The notes under the pieces: model-generated
Seen by the model: only the letters and a program-made list of their open reading frames with translations
Told to the model about the DNA's origin: nothing
Databases searched by the model: none
From: Pseudomonas putida
GTDB lineage: Bacteria; Pseudomonadota; Gammaproteobacteria; Pseudomonadales; Pseudomonadaceae
Reading direction: 5' to 3'
Length of the DNA: 64,000 nucleotides
Assembly: GCF_002741075.1 (NCBI RefSeq)
Contig: NZ_CP016634.1
Span: 5,570,501-5,634,500, forward strand
Translations under genes and position numbers: made by a program
In this document: piece by piece, positions 46,683 to 55,153 of the stretch
Numbering within the stretch: position 1 is the first letter of the stretch
Layout: each line of letters starts with the position of its first letter

Positions 46683-47477
46683 TCACACGACACTGAACGA
46701 CACGCCGACTCGGCCAAGGCCTTCGATTTCGGCTTCAAAATGATCACCCGCGCTGACACCTACCATCGGTCCCAGGGCTCCGGTGAGAATGATGTCACCG
46801 GCCTTGAGAGGCTCACCGAACTCGGCCATGGTGCGGGCTAGCCATACAGCAGCATTCAGCGGATTACCCAGGCATTCACCGCCACTGCCAGAGCTCACGA
46901 CTTCACCGTTCTTGGACATGCGCATGGTCGCGCCTCGCAGGTCGAGCCCGTCGATACGCCGAGCTGGACCGCCCAAGACGAAGCAGCCACTAGAAGCGTT
47001 GTCAGCCACGGTGTCAGCGAATTTGATGTTCCAACCTTCGATGCGGCTGCCGACAACTTCCAGTGCTGGGACAACCCAGCCGGTTGCAGCAATGACATCT
47101 GCAAACGTGGTAGATGCACTCGGCAGGTCACGCTCCAGGATTAATGCGATCTCAGCCTCGATCTTCGGCTGAAGGACGCGCTCAAATGGAATGACCTCGT
47201 TATCGCCATAGGCCATGTCAGCAAACAAGCAACCAAAGTCCGGTTGATCCACACCGAGCTGGGCCTGAACCTTTGGATTGGTCAACCCGATTTTGCGGCC
47301 CACCAGACGCCGGCCATTGGCAATGGCATAAGCCTGGTTCAAACGTTGAATCGCATAGGCATGCTCCACATTTGTGGCGCCGATGACGTCACGCAGTGGC
47401 CCAACAGGTTCGCCCTTTCCTTCAGCTTTGCGCAGCTCAGCCGCTAAGCGCTCAAGGGTCTCTTGTGAAGTGTTCAT
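46683..47477 (-). CDS. mhpD: 2-keto-4-pentenoate hydratase
   Basis: A 264-aa FAH-superfamily hydratase adding water to 2-hydroxypenta-2,4-dienoate to give 4-hydroxy-2-oxovalerate. [15 protein letters not shown] holds the metal-binding Glu pair, and [19 protein letters not shown] is the N-terminal substrate block. Twelve bases follow the mhpC stop. Normal length. Confidence 0.94.
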   Translation of the reverse strand: MNTSQETLERLAAELRKAEGKGEPVGPLRDVIGATNVEHAYAIQRLNQAYAIANGRRLVGRKIGLTNPKVQAQLGVDQPDFGCLFADMAYGDNEVIPFERVLQPKIEAEIALILERDLPSASTTFADVIAATGWVVPALEVVGSRIEGWNIKFADTVADNASSGCFVLGGPARRIDGLDLRGATMRMSKNGEVVSSGSGGECLGNPLNAAVWLARTMAEFGEPLKAGDIILTGALGPMVGVSAGDHFEAEIEGLGRVGVSFSVV

Positions 47478-47489
47478 GCGTGACCTCGG

Positions 47490-48347
47490 TCAGTGGGTAA
47501 GGAAATCAAGAACCATGCGGTTAAAGGTGTCCGCGTGCTCCCACTGCGCCCAATGTCCGCACTTGTTGAACACATGCAGCTGGGAGTTAGGGATGCCAGC
47601 AACCAGGCGCAGGCCGGTGTCGAGTGGAACGAAACGGTCGTTACGCCCCCAGATAACCAAGGTCTCTGCGTTGATTTCACCCAAGCGATGGCCGAAATCC
47701 GGGAATTGCTTCAGGTTGGCGGCAAGGCTTGCAGTGAAATTCTCAAGATGGTCTTTGCGGGCCAGCATGTTGTCCAACCGCGTCTGGAACAGCTCCTCAG
47801 TCAGATCGCTGGTGTCGTAGACAAAGATGCTCATCATCTTCTTGAGGTTTTCGATCGTAGGCTCGCGATACAAGCCATTGAGCAGTTTGATGCCTTCGCT
47901 TGGCATCGGCACAAACGGGCTCACACCGCCCGTACCGCCTCCCATCAGAACCAGTTTGCCAACGCGCTCTGGCCAGGTCAGAGAGAAGGCAACTGCGGTG
48001 TGCCCCCCCATGGAATTACCGAGGATGTGAATCTTGTCCAGGTCGAGCTTGTCGACCAGACCTTTGAGCACGCGGGCGTTCAGATCAGAGCGAGAGCCGG
48101 TGCTCACGATCGAATCGCTTTTGCTCCAACCTGGGCAGTCCATCAGGATGACGCGAAAGCCGGCGTTTACCAGTGGCTCGATGTTCCGATTGAAGTTGGC
48201 CCAGCCACTCGCACCAGGACCTGAGCCGTGGAGCATCACAACGGTTTCTTTGCCTTCACCGCAGTCGTTGTAGTGGATGTTCAAATCCAGATCGCCATCC
48301 TGGATGCGAACGAATTTGCTGGTTTCTTTTTCAGTGATTGCAGTCAC
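47490..48347 (-). CDS. mhpC: 2-hydroxy-6-oxonona-2,4-diene-1,9-dioate hydrolase
   Basis: A 285-aa alpha/beta-hydrolase for C-C bond cleavage of the meta ring-fission product. Oxyanion loop [14 protein letters not shown], nucleophile Ser in [14 protein letters not shown] (near residue 114), Asp in [11 protein letters not shown] and His in [10 protein letters not shown] complete the site. Full-length likeness to E. coli MhpC. The start is the GTG at 48347 after GGAGA, 23 bases after the mhpB stop. Confidence 0.94.
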   Translation of the reverse strand: MTAITEKETSKFVRIQDGDLDLNIHYNDCGEGKETVVMLHGSGPGASGWANFNRNIEPLVNAGFRVILMDCPGWSKSDSIVSTGSRSDLNARVLKGLVDKLDLDKIHILGNSMGGHTAVAFSLTWPERVGKLVLMGGGTGGVSPFVPMPSEGIKLLNGLYREPTIENLKKMMSIFVYDTSDLTEELFQTRLDNMLARKDHLENFTASLAANLKQFPDFGHRLGEINAETLVIWGRNDRFVPLDTGLRLVAGIPNSQLHVFNKCGHWAQWEHADTFNRMVLDFLTH

Positions 48348-48370
48348 GATTAAGTCTCCGTGAAGGTGTA

Positions 48371-49315
48371 TTAGCGCTGGGTGTGCGCACTGATAGAGCC
48401 GAAGCCTGCGATCCACTCAGGAATCGGTCGGTAGTAGCGGTCGGTAGCGGTGTAGGCGCCGTGAGCCGCCAAGGCCGAAAACGCAGCGACCCAGGCCTTG
48501 ACCTCATGCGTCGATTTGCCGGCCAGCTCCGAGAGATGGGAGTTACTGAGGTCATCAAGCTGGCTCACCAGATCCTGCTCAACGACATCCAGGAAGTACT
48601 GATCCCACTTGGGATTCAGTGGATGAAGGGTGTTCTGATCTTCAACAAATCGTTCAGCAGCCACGACGACTCGTTGAGTACGGGCATCGCGCTCTTCAGG
48701 CGGTAGATCCCGACCACTGCCCATCAGCCGGTCGGCCATGCGTGCATCGACCTTTGCCAACTCTGGCACTGGGGGCTGATGAGACAGCCCGCCCGAGCCC
48801 AAGAACAGCACCCGCTTGTTGAGCCCGCGGGTGAAGCGGCCAATCGCTTCACCGAGCAACCGGACACGCTCAAACGTCGGCAGAGGTGGTGCCACACAGT
48901 TCACGAAAACAGGAAGAACGGGATATTTGTCCAGGCCGCCGAGCAGAAACTCAAGTGGCTGAGCGAAGCCATGATCGACCTGCATCCTGTAGGACACGGC
49001 CAGATCGATTCCCGACGTCAGAACAGATTCAGCACAGGCTTCGGCAAGTTCTTTGGGTACAGATAGCGTGCCGGCAAGTGAACCAAAATCGCCGATAGCT
49101 TCCGCGGCCATACCTAAGCAGAAAGGCGGCATCACGTCGTAGAAAAAGCCGTTGTAGTGATCAGGCGCAAAGAGCACCACGAGCTCTGGGTTGAAGGCCT
49201 CGATCCGCGCTCGAGCGGCCCGAACCACTTCGGCCACTTCATCCAGCACGTCTTGGGTTGGGTCGAAATGCCCAATAAGGGGGGTGTGCGACAGGCAATG
49301 TAGGTAAGCGTTCAT
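48371..49315 (-). CDS. mhpB: 2,3-dihydroxyphenylpropionate 1,2-dioxygenase (extradiol, LigB type)
   Basis: A 314-aa type III extradiol dioxygenase that opens the catechol ring of 3-(2,3-dihydroxyphenyl)propionate with Fe2+ and O2. It collinearly matches E. coli Mhp[14 protein letters not shown] start, [12 protein letters not shown] (His115 position) and [13 protein letters not shown] (His179 position), and the ending WIAGFGS. I start at 49315, since the frame up to 49456 crosses the operator. First gene of mhpBCDFE; defines the pathway as hydroxyphenylpropanoid-like. Confidence 0.94.
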   Translation of the reverse strand: MNAYLHCLSHTPLIGHFDPTQDVLDEVAEVVRAARARIEAFNPELVVLFAPDHYNGFFYDVMPPFCLGMAAEAIGDFGSLAGTLSVPKELAEACAESVLTSGIDLAVSYRMQVDHGFAQPLEFLLGGLDKYPVLPVFVNCVAPPLPTFERVRLLGEAIGRFTRGLNKRVLFLGSGGLSHQPPVPELAKVDARMADRLMGSGRDLPPEERDARTQRVVVAAERFVEDQNTLHPLNPKWDQYFLDVVEQDLVSQLDDLSNSHLSELAGKSTHEVKAWVAAFSALAAHGAYTATDRYYRPIPEWIAGFGSISAHTQR

Positions 49316-49457
49316 CGGTACGGAACCTTTACGTCGATGCCCCAGTGCAGGCCGCCTCGCACTGGGACGGCATGAGCGGAACCCTGATACGCCCATGAGG
49401 CGGCGGGATAACGCCATGCAGGTAGATTTGTTGTTGTCTGCCCAATCATCATGCACG

Positions 49458-49477
49458 CTAGAATGCTAGCATGCAAG
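49458..49477. promoter_or_regulatory. GntR-type operator upstream of mhpB
   Basis: CTAGAATGCTAGCATGCAAG differs at two of 20 positions from the perfect palindrome at 41775. It is 143 bases before the mhpB start, in the region shared with the divergent regulator gene. Confidence 0.75.
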
Positions 49478-49584
49478 TACAACAAGGCCCGCTCATCGCT
49501 CTGTGATCGACCGCCCAGCACCAGAACGAGAGCAGCCCGCCGACGAGCGACAACAGCGAAAATGACTGAAATCTGGTTTACTAT

Positions 49585-49604
49585 CAGAAATGCTAGAATG
49601 TAAG
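49585..49604. promoter_or_regulatory. weaker GntR-type operator before the regulator gene
   Basis: CAGAAATGCTAGAATGTAAG keeps the centre ATGCTAG and most of the right half; the left half is degenerate. It lies 49 bases before the gntR start, suggesting autoregulation. Confidence 0.5.
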
Positions 49605-49653
49605 CCTGATCCTGACATCAATTCGCAACAACCGACCTGGGAATTCGACTCGA

Positions 49654-50319
49654 ATGCAAGTGGCAAATAAAAAGACCGCTATCTACCAACATATCTTGGA
49701 GCGCCTACTCACTTGCCGATATGAGTTCGGGCAAAAGATTCTGGTCAAGGAAATTGGTGAAGAGACCGGAGTCAGCCGCCAGCCGATCATGACTGCACTG
49801 AACAGCCTGCAAGAAAGGGGCTTCGTGGTGATCACGGCCCAGGTCGGATGCGAAGTGGTACACCCTACTCAGTTGGAGGTTGACGATTTCTACGAGATGT
49901 TCGCAAACAACGAGGCACTCATTGCCGGGCTTGCAGCCGAGCGCGGATCGCCCGAAGAAGTCTTGAGAATGACCGAAATCAACGACAAAATCAGGAGTAT
50001 CAATCCGCAGCACAGTGACGCATCCGAAAGCTATCGCGCGCTCAATGTCGACTTCCATCGACTGCTGCACTCCATGGCTAAGTCTCCCATCCTTTCGGCC
50101 CGTCAAATTGCGAACTTTGAATTGTCCGACTTCTTCATCGTCCAGACTTGCGGCTTTCAAGTACACCTGGGCGCAGCGACAGATGAGCACGATGGAATTA
50201 TTGCAGCGCTGAAAACTAGAAACAAAAAGGCCGCAGCCGAAGCGGCTGCGAGCCATATTCATAGCGTTGCGCGGGATGTGGCTTCTAAAATGTCTGCCGA
50301 CGCGAAGCTTGCCTCATAG
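49654..50319 (+). CDS. GntR/FCD-family transcriptional regulator of the catabolic genes
   Basis: A 221-aa FadR-type regulator: winged helix-turn-helix at 8-70 (ILVKEIGEETGVSRQPIMTAL) and an FCD ligand domain at about 85-205 with the metal/ligand residues in NVDFHRLLHSMA and HIHSVARD. Divergent from mhpB and convergent with the COG4313-type gene (stops overlap by 6 bases). Because the palindromic motif appears before every catabolic unit, this is the likely pathway regulator. Confidence 0.88.
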   Translation: MQVANKKTAIYQHILERLLTCRYEFGQKILVKEIGEETGVSRQPIMTALNSLQERGFVVITAQVGCEVVHPTQLEVDDFYEMFANNEALIAGLAAERGSPEEVLRMTEINDKIRSINPQHSDASESYRALNVDFHRLLHSMAKSPILSARQIANFELSDFFIVQTCGFQVHLGAATDEHDGIIAALKTRNKKAAAEAAASHIHSVARDVASKMSADAKLAS

Positions 50320-51231
50320 AGGAAAAGCGAACTCCAGCCAGAGAGAATCACCCTTGGGACCGTTCCTAACGGAGGTCTCGCGCATCCACTTCAAGACAAC
50401 CCCAGAGGTTTGGTCAAAGGCGTAAAAAATCTGCGGCCCGATAGCAAATTTGCGCAGGCGATTTCCATCATCCAGCTCACCGTGATCCCACTGATCATCG
50501 GTGACCTGCTTGGTGTAGTAGCCCACCAGACCAAGCTGGACCTTCGGGTTCGACTGCAGTCTGTATCCCAGTAAATAGTCGATGTTCAGCACGTTCCCTG
50601 ACCGGTAGTCAGTGTCATCGTTTTTTGCGTTGATGGTGAAGGTGGGGGCTACTGAGACCTCCCAGTCTGGGTGCGGGAACCAGGTCAGATCGAACTCCTG
50701 AGTGTAGCTCGCATTACCGGTTGGGCTGTTTGCCAGTTTGCTTCCATCGTAGTTCCCAAGTGGGACAAAAGCACTGAAGCCCGTAAGCAGGTGCAGATTT
50801 TCAGACGGTGAGTAACCGATGTACAGCGGCGTAAGATACAGTTGTCTAAACCCAGAATCGGTATCGCTATTCCCAAAAGCCTCTACTTTTATCTTATTCG
50901 CAGAAGCAATTACACCACTACTCAGCGTAATGCCACTGTCGAATTTGGCATCCCAAGTGTGCACTACCCGCACAGCTTGAATGAAATTTTCCAGACTAAA
51001 TCCCGGAATCGCCGAATCACCATGCTTATCCTTGAAGCTATCAGCCTTGTAATAGGCGGTGTAGCTGTAGAGGGATGTATCGCCTGGAGCCGGCAGAATC
51101 GCGGGCAGCACTGTTTGCACCCCGAGCGGCCATACTGTGTCACCATTCTCGGTGGCATTAACGTCCCAAGACACAAGCAAAGAACATCCGATCGCACCGA
51201 CTAAGCCGGCACGAGCTACATAACTTTTCAT
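50314..51231 (-). CDS. COG4313-type outer-membrane protein of meta-pathway clusters
   Basis: A 305-aa protein with a signal peptide (1-26, ending VNA), followed by a beta-barrel pattern and a C-terminal strand ending FAFPL. It resembles the SphA/phenol-meta-degradation family (COG4313, Pfam Phenol_MetA_deg), found in many aromatic operons and thought to help hydrophobic substrates cross the outer membrane. Third gene after the alcohol dehydrogenase and cupin genes. Confidence 0.8.
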   Translation of the reverse strand: MKSYVARAGLVGAIGCSLLVSWDVNATENGDTVWPLGVQTVLPAILPAPGDTSLYSYTAYYKADSFKDKHGDSAIPGFSLENFIQAVRVVHTWDAKFDSGITLSSGVIASANKIKVEAFGNSDTDSGFRQLYLTPLYIGYSPSENLHLLTGFSAFVPLGNYDGSKLANSPTGNASYTQEFDLTWFPHPDWEVSVAPTFTINAKNDDTDYRSGNVLNIDYLLGYRLQSNPKVQLGLVGYYTKQVTDDQWDHGELDDGNRLRKFAIGPQIFYAFDQTSGVVLKWMRETSVRNGPKGDSLWLEFAFPL

Positions 51232-51259
51232 TTTTATTATCCTATGTAATGTCTACCGT

Positions 51260-51799
51260 TTACTGCTTGGTATTGGCACCGATCAATATAAATGTAATAA
51301 GCGCAGGCTCACTACCCGGATTTCGCCAGGCGTGGACATTTCCTTGCTGGACTACAACATCTCCACTGGAAAGCTCTCGGACTTCACCGTCATCAAGCTC
51401 CAAGATGAGCGGACCTTTGACAACGACTCCGTAATCGATCGTCGGCGATGCATGCATGCCAGGGCGCTCCGGATCGAAGCACTCGTATAGACCCAGGAGC
51501 TTGCGCTGCTGCTCCGCGTTTGCGTCATTGGGGTCAAAGTCAGAAGACCCAAACACCGAGTCAGGCGGGAAGCTGACTGCCAGACATTTTGTCTCTCCCG
51601 GCTTGGGCAGTAACGTGGACGACTCTCGCACTGGGTCTACTAAGCCTTCTGGGATTACAGGAAGTGAAGCGGTCTCCCAAATGAGCGAGGTCGCAAAACC
51701 CGGCACATGCTCATACTCATAGGTATGAGGAGCTAAGCCGTCACTCAGGAAAACAGATTTTCCACCCTGGGTACCCGCTACAACGCGTCTTACTTTCAT
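51260..51799 (-). CDS. cupin-domain protein
   Basis: A 179-aa single-cupin protein. The second half has HASPTIDYGVVVKGPLILELDDGEVRELSSGDVVVQQGNVHAWRNPG, i.e. the two cupin boxes with His, His, Glu-type positions and a final His. It may be a small dioxygenase, isomerase or sensor. Its place between an alcohol dehydrogenase gene and an outer-membrane gene suggests a side-chain step (inference). No exact function can be given. Confidence 0.8.
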   Translation of the reverse strand: MKVRRVVAGTQGGKSVFLSDGLAPHTYEYEHVPGFATSLIWETASLPVIPEGLVDPVRESSTLLPKPGETKCLAVSFPPDSVFGSSDFDPNDANAEQQRKLLGLYECFDPERPGMHASPTIDYGVVVKGPLILELDDGEVRELSSGDVVVQQGNVHAWRNPGSEPALITFILIGANTKQ

Positions 51800-51850
51800 G
51801 ATCAGGCTCCACTGAAAGCAGCGCCGCTCGCAAACGAGCGGCGCTTCGGC

Positions 51851-52966
51851 TCAGCTCAGGCTAGGGTCGATAACAAAGTTGGTGAAGCCACCTTTTCGAG
51901 ATGCAATGGCATCCATGGCCTCGTTAACGCGCTCAAGTGGGAACACCTCCTGATCAAAGACTGACAGGTCAAGAGTGCCTGCCGCGGCCATCTCGGCCAT
52001 GTCTTGACCTTCAGCTACCGTGAACCACAAGGAGCCAATAACGCTGATCTGGAAGCACATGAGTTTGAACATCGGTACTGGCAGATCCTCAGACATGCCA
52101 CCGATGTCGACCATACGCCCGCCACGGCGCAGCGCATTGATGCCATCAATGCTCAATTCGTGAGGAGCACCTGGCCCCACTGCATCAACGAATACATCAG
52201 CACCAAGACCGTTGGTGTTCTCTCGTACCCAGTCGCCAATATCATGTTCACCGACTGAGAGGGTGAGGATACGATCCGGAGCAATTTGGCGAACTCGCTC
52301 AAGCAGTTCATGGTTACGAGCCATCGCGAAAATCTTGGTTGCCCCCATTGCGAGCGCCAAAAGCACAGCACCCAGTCCGAGCGTTCCAGAAGCGCCACTG
52401 ATCAAGACAGACTGACCAGAGCAAACGCCCGCTTTGCGCAATGCCGAATATGCAGTCCCGAGGTAACCAAACCGGCAGCCTTGCTCAAAGGAAATTGCCT
52501 CGGGCAGCTTCACCAGGCCGGACGCAGGAGCCGTCATGTACTGACACAGGCCACCATACGGATAGTCTTCGAAAATCTCTTGTGAGCCTGGCCCAAAGCC
52601 GAAGTAGCCCTGGAAGGTATAGGCTGTGCAGTTAATGTGCTGCCCGCGCAGGCACGCATGGCATGAACCGCAACTGCGGCCAGGATTCACATAAACCCGA
52701 TCGCCCACCTTGATGCCATGAACCCCTGGCCCGACCTCTTTGACGATGCCGGCGGCATCCAAGCCATAGACCGCTGGAAGCTTAGGCAGTGGGAGGTACG
52801 GGAACCAGGTCGGATAACTTTCGATCACGTTACGCAGGTTAGGAACTAGGTTGCACGCTTTCACCTCCACCAGCACATCGTGCGCACGCAGCTGAGGGAT
52901 GTCGATCGAATCAACCTGGAAGGTCGGACCAACCTGGTGCAGTCGGGCAGCTTTCATCATGCTCAT
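51851..52966 (-). CDS. zinc-dependent alcohol dehydrogenase (MDR family)
   Basis: A 371-aa medium-chain dehydrogenase. CGSCHACLRGQHINC holds the four structural-zinc cysteines; SGASGTLGLGAVLLALAMGA is the NAD(P) fold; GLDAAGIVKEVGPGVHGIKVGDRV is the family block. It probably oxidises an aryl-alkyl alcohol feeding the pathway. First gene of a unit with the cupin and outer-membrane genes; a GntR-type operator lies 257 bases upstream. Confidence 0.85.
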   Translation of the reverse strand: MSMMKAARLHQVGPTFQVDSIDIPQLRAHDVLVEVKACNLVPNLRNVIESYPTWFPYLPLPKLPAVYGLDAAGIVKEVGPGVHGIKVGDRVYVNPGRSCGSCHACLRGQHINCTAYTFQGYFGFGPGSQEIFEDYPYGGLCQYMTAPASGLVKLPEAISFEQGCRFGYLGTAYSALRKAGVCSGQSVLISGASGTLGLGAVLLALAMGATKIFAMARNHELLERVRQIAPDRILTLSVGEHDIGDWVRENTNGLGADVFVDAVGPGAPHELSIDGINALRRGGRMVDIGGMSEDLPVPMFKLMCFQISVIGSLWFTVAEGQDMAEMAAAGTLDLSVFDQEVFPLERVNEAMDAIASRKGGFTNFVIDPSLS

Positions 52967-53421
52967 TTCTTATTTTCCTGTTTCAAGTAGGCCGGGGGCC
53001 AAAACGCAGACACACAGATCTAGAGACCTGATTTATTCGCTTACGCGATGCAGAGCTCTTTTTCAGTGATGGGTGGAGATAGAGGCGGATGGAAACGCGA
53101 AGAATAGCCAGCGAGCACTCGGCAGAGAGCAGTCGTGGCTAGCCTGGGGATAGGGGGTTTTACGCACGCAATGCTGACCATGATGGGCACCGCTTGTTTG
53201 TATTTATAGTCCGATGATGCATGTTAGGATGCTAGCATGCAAGTACCCATGCGACAGTCGGCAACGCCAAGAGAGGCGTCGTATGGGTTCGACCCTTACC
53301 GGAGCAGCGCCGCAAGACCAATGCAGCGCGCCATTAATCAGGCGCCTATTTTCCGTCGCAAGCAAGGTCGTTAATGAGTAGACTCCGAAAGATGGCGATC
53401 TAACATGATTGGAGTTTCGGT
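52967..53421. other. intergenic region between the catabolic cargo and the TnsE-like gene
   Basis: About 450 bases with the ADH leader (roughly 200 nt downstream of the probable promoter), the GntR-type operator at 53224 and the upstream region of the TnsE-like gene. I see no further gene. Confidence 0.5.
53224..53243. promoter_or_regulatory. GntR-type operator upstream of the alcohol dehydrogenase unit
   Basis: TTAGGATGCTAGCATGCAAG shares 17 of 20 positions with the perfect palindrome. On the minus strand it is followed about 15 bases later by ACTATAAAT, a good -10 box, so it may overlap the -35 region. Confidence 0.75.
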
Positions 53422-55152
53422 TTGGTTGAGCTGGTTGAACGTGTAGACGTCTCATACATCCGCGCTGACCTCAGGCACCCTGATAGCCAGGTCAAGATGC
53501 TTCAAGGCGACCAGCTCGTTTGGTGGTACGGCCCAATACGACAAAACACAAGACCACGCTCCATTCCTCTGGCCAAGGTGCATTTCAGGCAGTTGTTCAA
53601 CGACAAGCCTGGGCCTCGTACCTCAGCCATCGTCCCGTTGAGCAGCTTGCCGCACTATCGGAAAGGCACCATCTGGCGCAGCGGCAAGTGCATATCCGAC
53701 ACGAACCTTGCCTCAACCACTCGCGTCTTCGACGTCGACTTCGGAAAAACCGGCTGGTCGGTCACCTCAAGGGCGGAGCTCATCAAACAGGGCAATGCCC
53801 ACATCTTCAGTCATCATGAGTACCCCCTGCAGTACCAGCATGATCTGACACGACTGCTTCGGTTCAAGCTGGACGACGGCAAGAGCTTACTCATCCCTTG
53901 CACTGAGTACTTCATTCGCGCCTATGCCAGAAACATGGAGGTTTGCCGCGCTCTAGCTACCTTGCGCTGGTCGGATGTGAAGTCAGTGCTCTTTGATGAC
54001 ACTCGACGCGACGCGCACCGTTGGCTTGTAAAACCTTCTGCGAAAATGCGCGGCTATGACGCAGTGTTCCTCGCACACCTGCTGTACGACGACTACGCAG
54101 ATGAACAAATCAGGCGCGTGAATGCCCAGTTCATCTCTAGAGACCCCAGCGCCCAAATTTTCATGGAGGCAACGCCTTGGTTTACAGGTAAAGGGCAGCT
54201 TGAGTGTCGCGGCAGGTGGCTGAACGATGGCAACACATTCCTGTGCCTAAACCTGAGCCGCTCAAGCCAACCGGATGGGGAGGAAATCGAATGGCAGACC
54301 AAAAAGTTTGATAGCAGCGAAGGTAAAGAAGGAGGACGGCTGGTGCTACCGAGGCCTGTCCGAACCGCTGAAGCCGATGAGTTCCTCAATGAAAATTCCC
54401 ACACTGTCCCGGACAGCCATTCGGAAATCATTGTCGTCAAACCGCCACCCTTTGGAGTCATTGGGTCGAAACGTTCCATTAAGAAAACGAAGGACGTCAT
54501 TAGAACTGACCGTGGTCGGCTCGGGCCCCACCCATCAGAAGCTGGCAGTCATTCTTCCGGAGATGGAAGCGGAGCAGGCAAGAATGTTGGGAAGCTCGAG
54601 CATGCGCCCGAGGCCGAACTGGAGACGCAAGGTTTCCTTTATGACATCTGGAACGCTTTCCGTTCGATCATGGAGGACAACCCAGATCGGGTCACCAAGG
54701 TGAACTGGTATACGCCCCCGAAGTTTCAAAACCAAGGGCCACCCCGGGCAATTCGGCTGCAGCCAACAGTGGACTGGGAACCTGACGACAAATCAGCTCC
54801 CAGCTGGGTCTACCTGGACAAAAAAACCGGCGAGTGCCGCGGCCTGATGGTGCTGCGCATCGAAGTGGATGGACAGAACTATTTCTGTTTCGAGATACAG
54901 CCGATCAAGCCTGAAAAGCCTGAGTACCGAGGTGTGCTCATGAAGTCACACGTCACGTCGATGGCAGAATTCGAGGATTTCGTTCAAAAGGTGTGCTCAC
55001 AAATCCGCTACGAAGTCGGACGGTTCAAGAGGATGGAGTCGTTCTTCCCTTCTGATACGAAGATCTTCAAGCACCACCAGAAGGACGCAAAAGTGTTCTA
55101 TCGGAGCCGGCTGATCAACGTCTTCAAGGATATCGGTGTGGTACTGCAATGA
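53422..55152 (+). CDS. tnsE: TnsE-like transposition protein
   Basis: A 576-aa protein that I read as a divergent TnsE, the Tn7 factor steering insertion to replicating DNA and conjugal plasmids. Size is close to Tn7 TnsE (538). Likeness by eye: the N-terminal LVWWYGPIRQNTRPRSIPL part, the SLLIPCTEYFIRAYARNMEV region, a low-complexity linker (about 330-400), and a C-terminal domain with LMVLRIEVDGQNYFCFEIQP and FEDFVQKVCSQIRYEVGRF. The start is a TTG with GGAG 7 bases ahead. It converges on the tns operon; its stop is one base from the opposing stop. Assignment is likely, not certain. Confidence 0.65.
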   Translation: MVELVERVDVSYIRADLRHPDSQVKMLQGDQLVWWYGPIRQNTRPRSIPLAKVHFRQLFNDKPGPRTSAIVPLSSLPHYRKGTIWRSGKCISDTNLASTTRVFDVDFGKTGWSVTSRAELIKQGNAHIFSHHEYPLQYQHDLTRLLRFKLDDGKSLLIPCTEYFIRAYARNMEVCRALATLRWSDVKSVLFDDTRRDAHRWLVKPSAKMRGYDAVFLAHLLYDDYADEQIRRVNAQFISRDPSAQIFMEATPWFTGKGQLECRGRWLNDGNTFLCLNLSRSSQPDGEEIEWQTKKFDSSEGKEGGRLVLPRPVRTAEADEFLNENSHTVPDSHSEIIVVKPPPFGVIGSKRSIKKTKDVIRTDRGRLGPHPSEAGSHSSGDGSGAGKNVGKLEHAPEAELETQGFLYDIWNAFRSIMEDNPDRVTKVNWYTPPKFQNQGPPRAIRLQPTVDWEPDDKSAPSWVYLDKKTGECRGLMVLRIEVDGQNYFCFEIQPIKPEKPEYRGVLMKSHVTSMAEFEDFVQKVCSQIRYEVGRFKRMESFFPSDTKIFKHHQKDAKVFYRSRLINVFKDIGVVLQ

Positions 55153-55153
55153 C

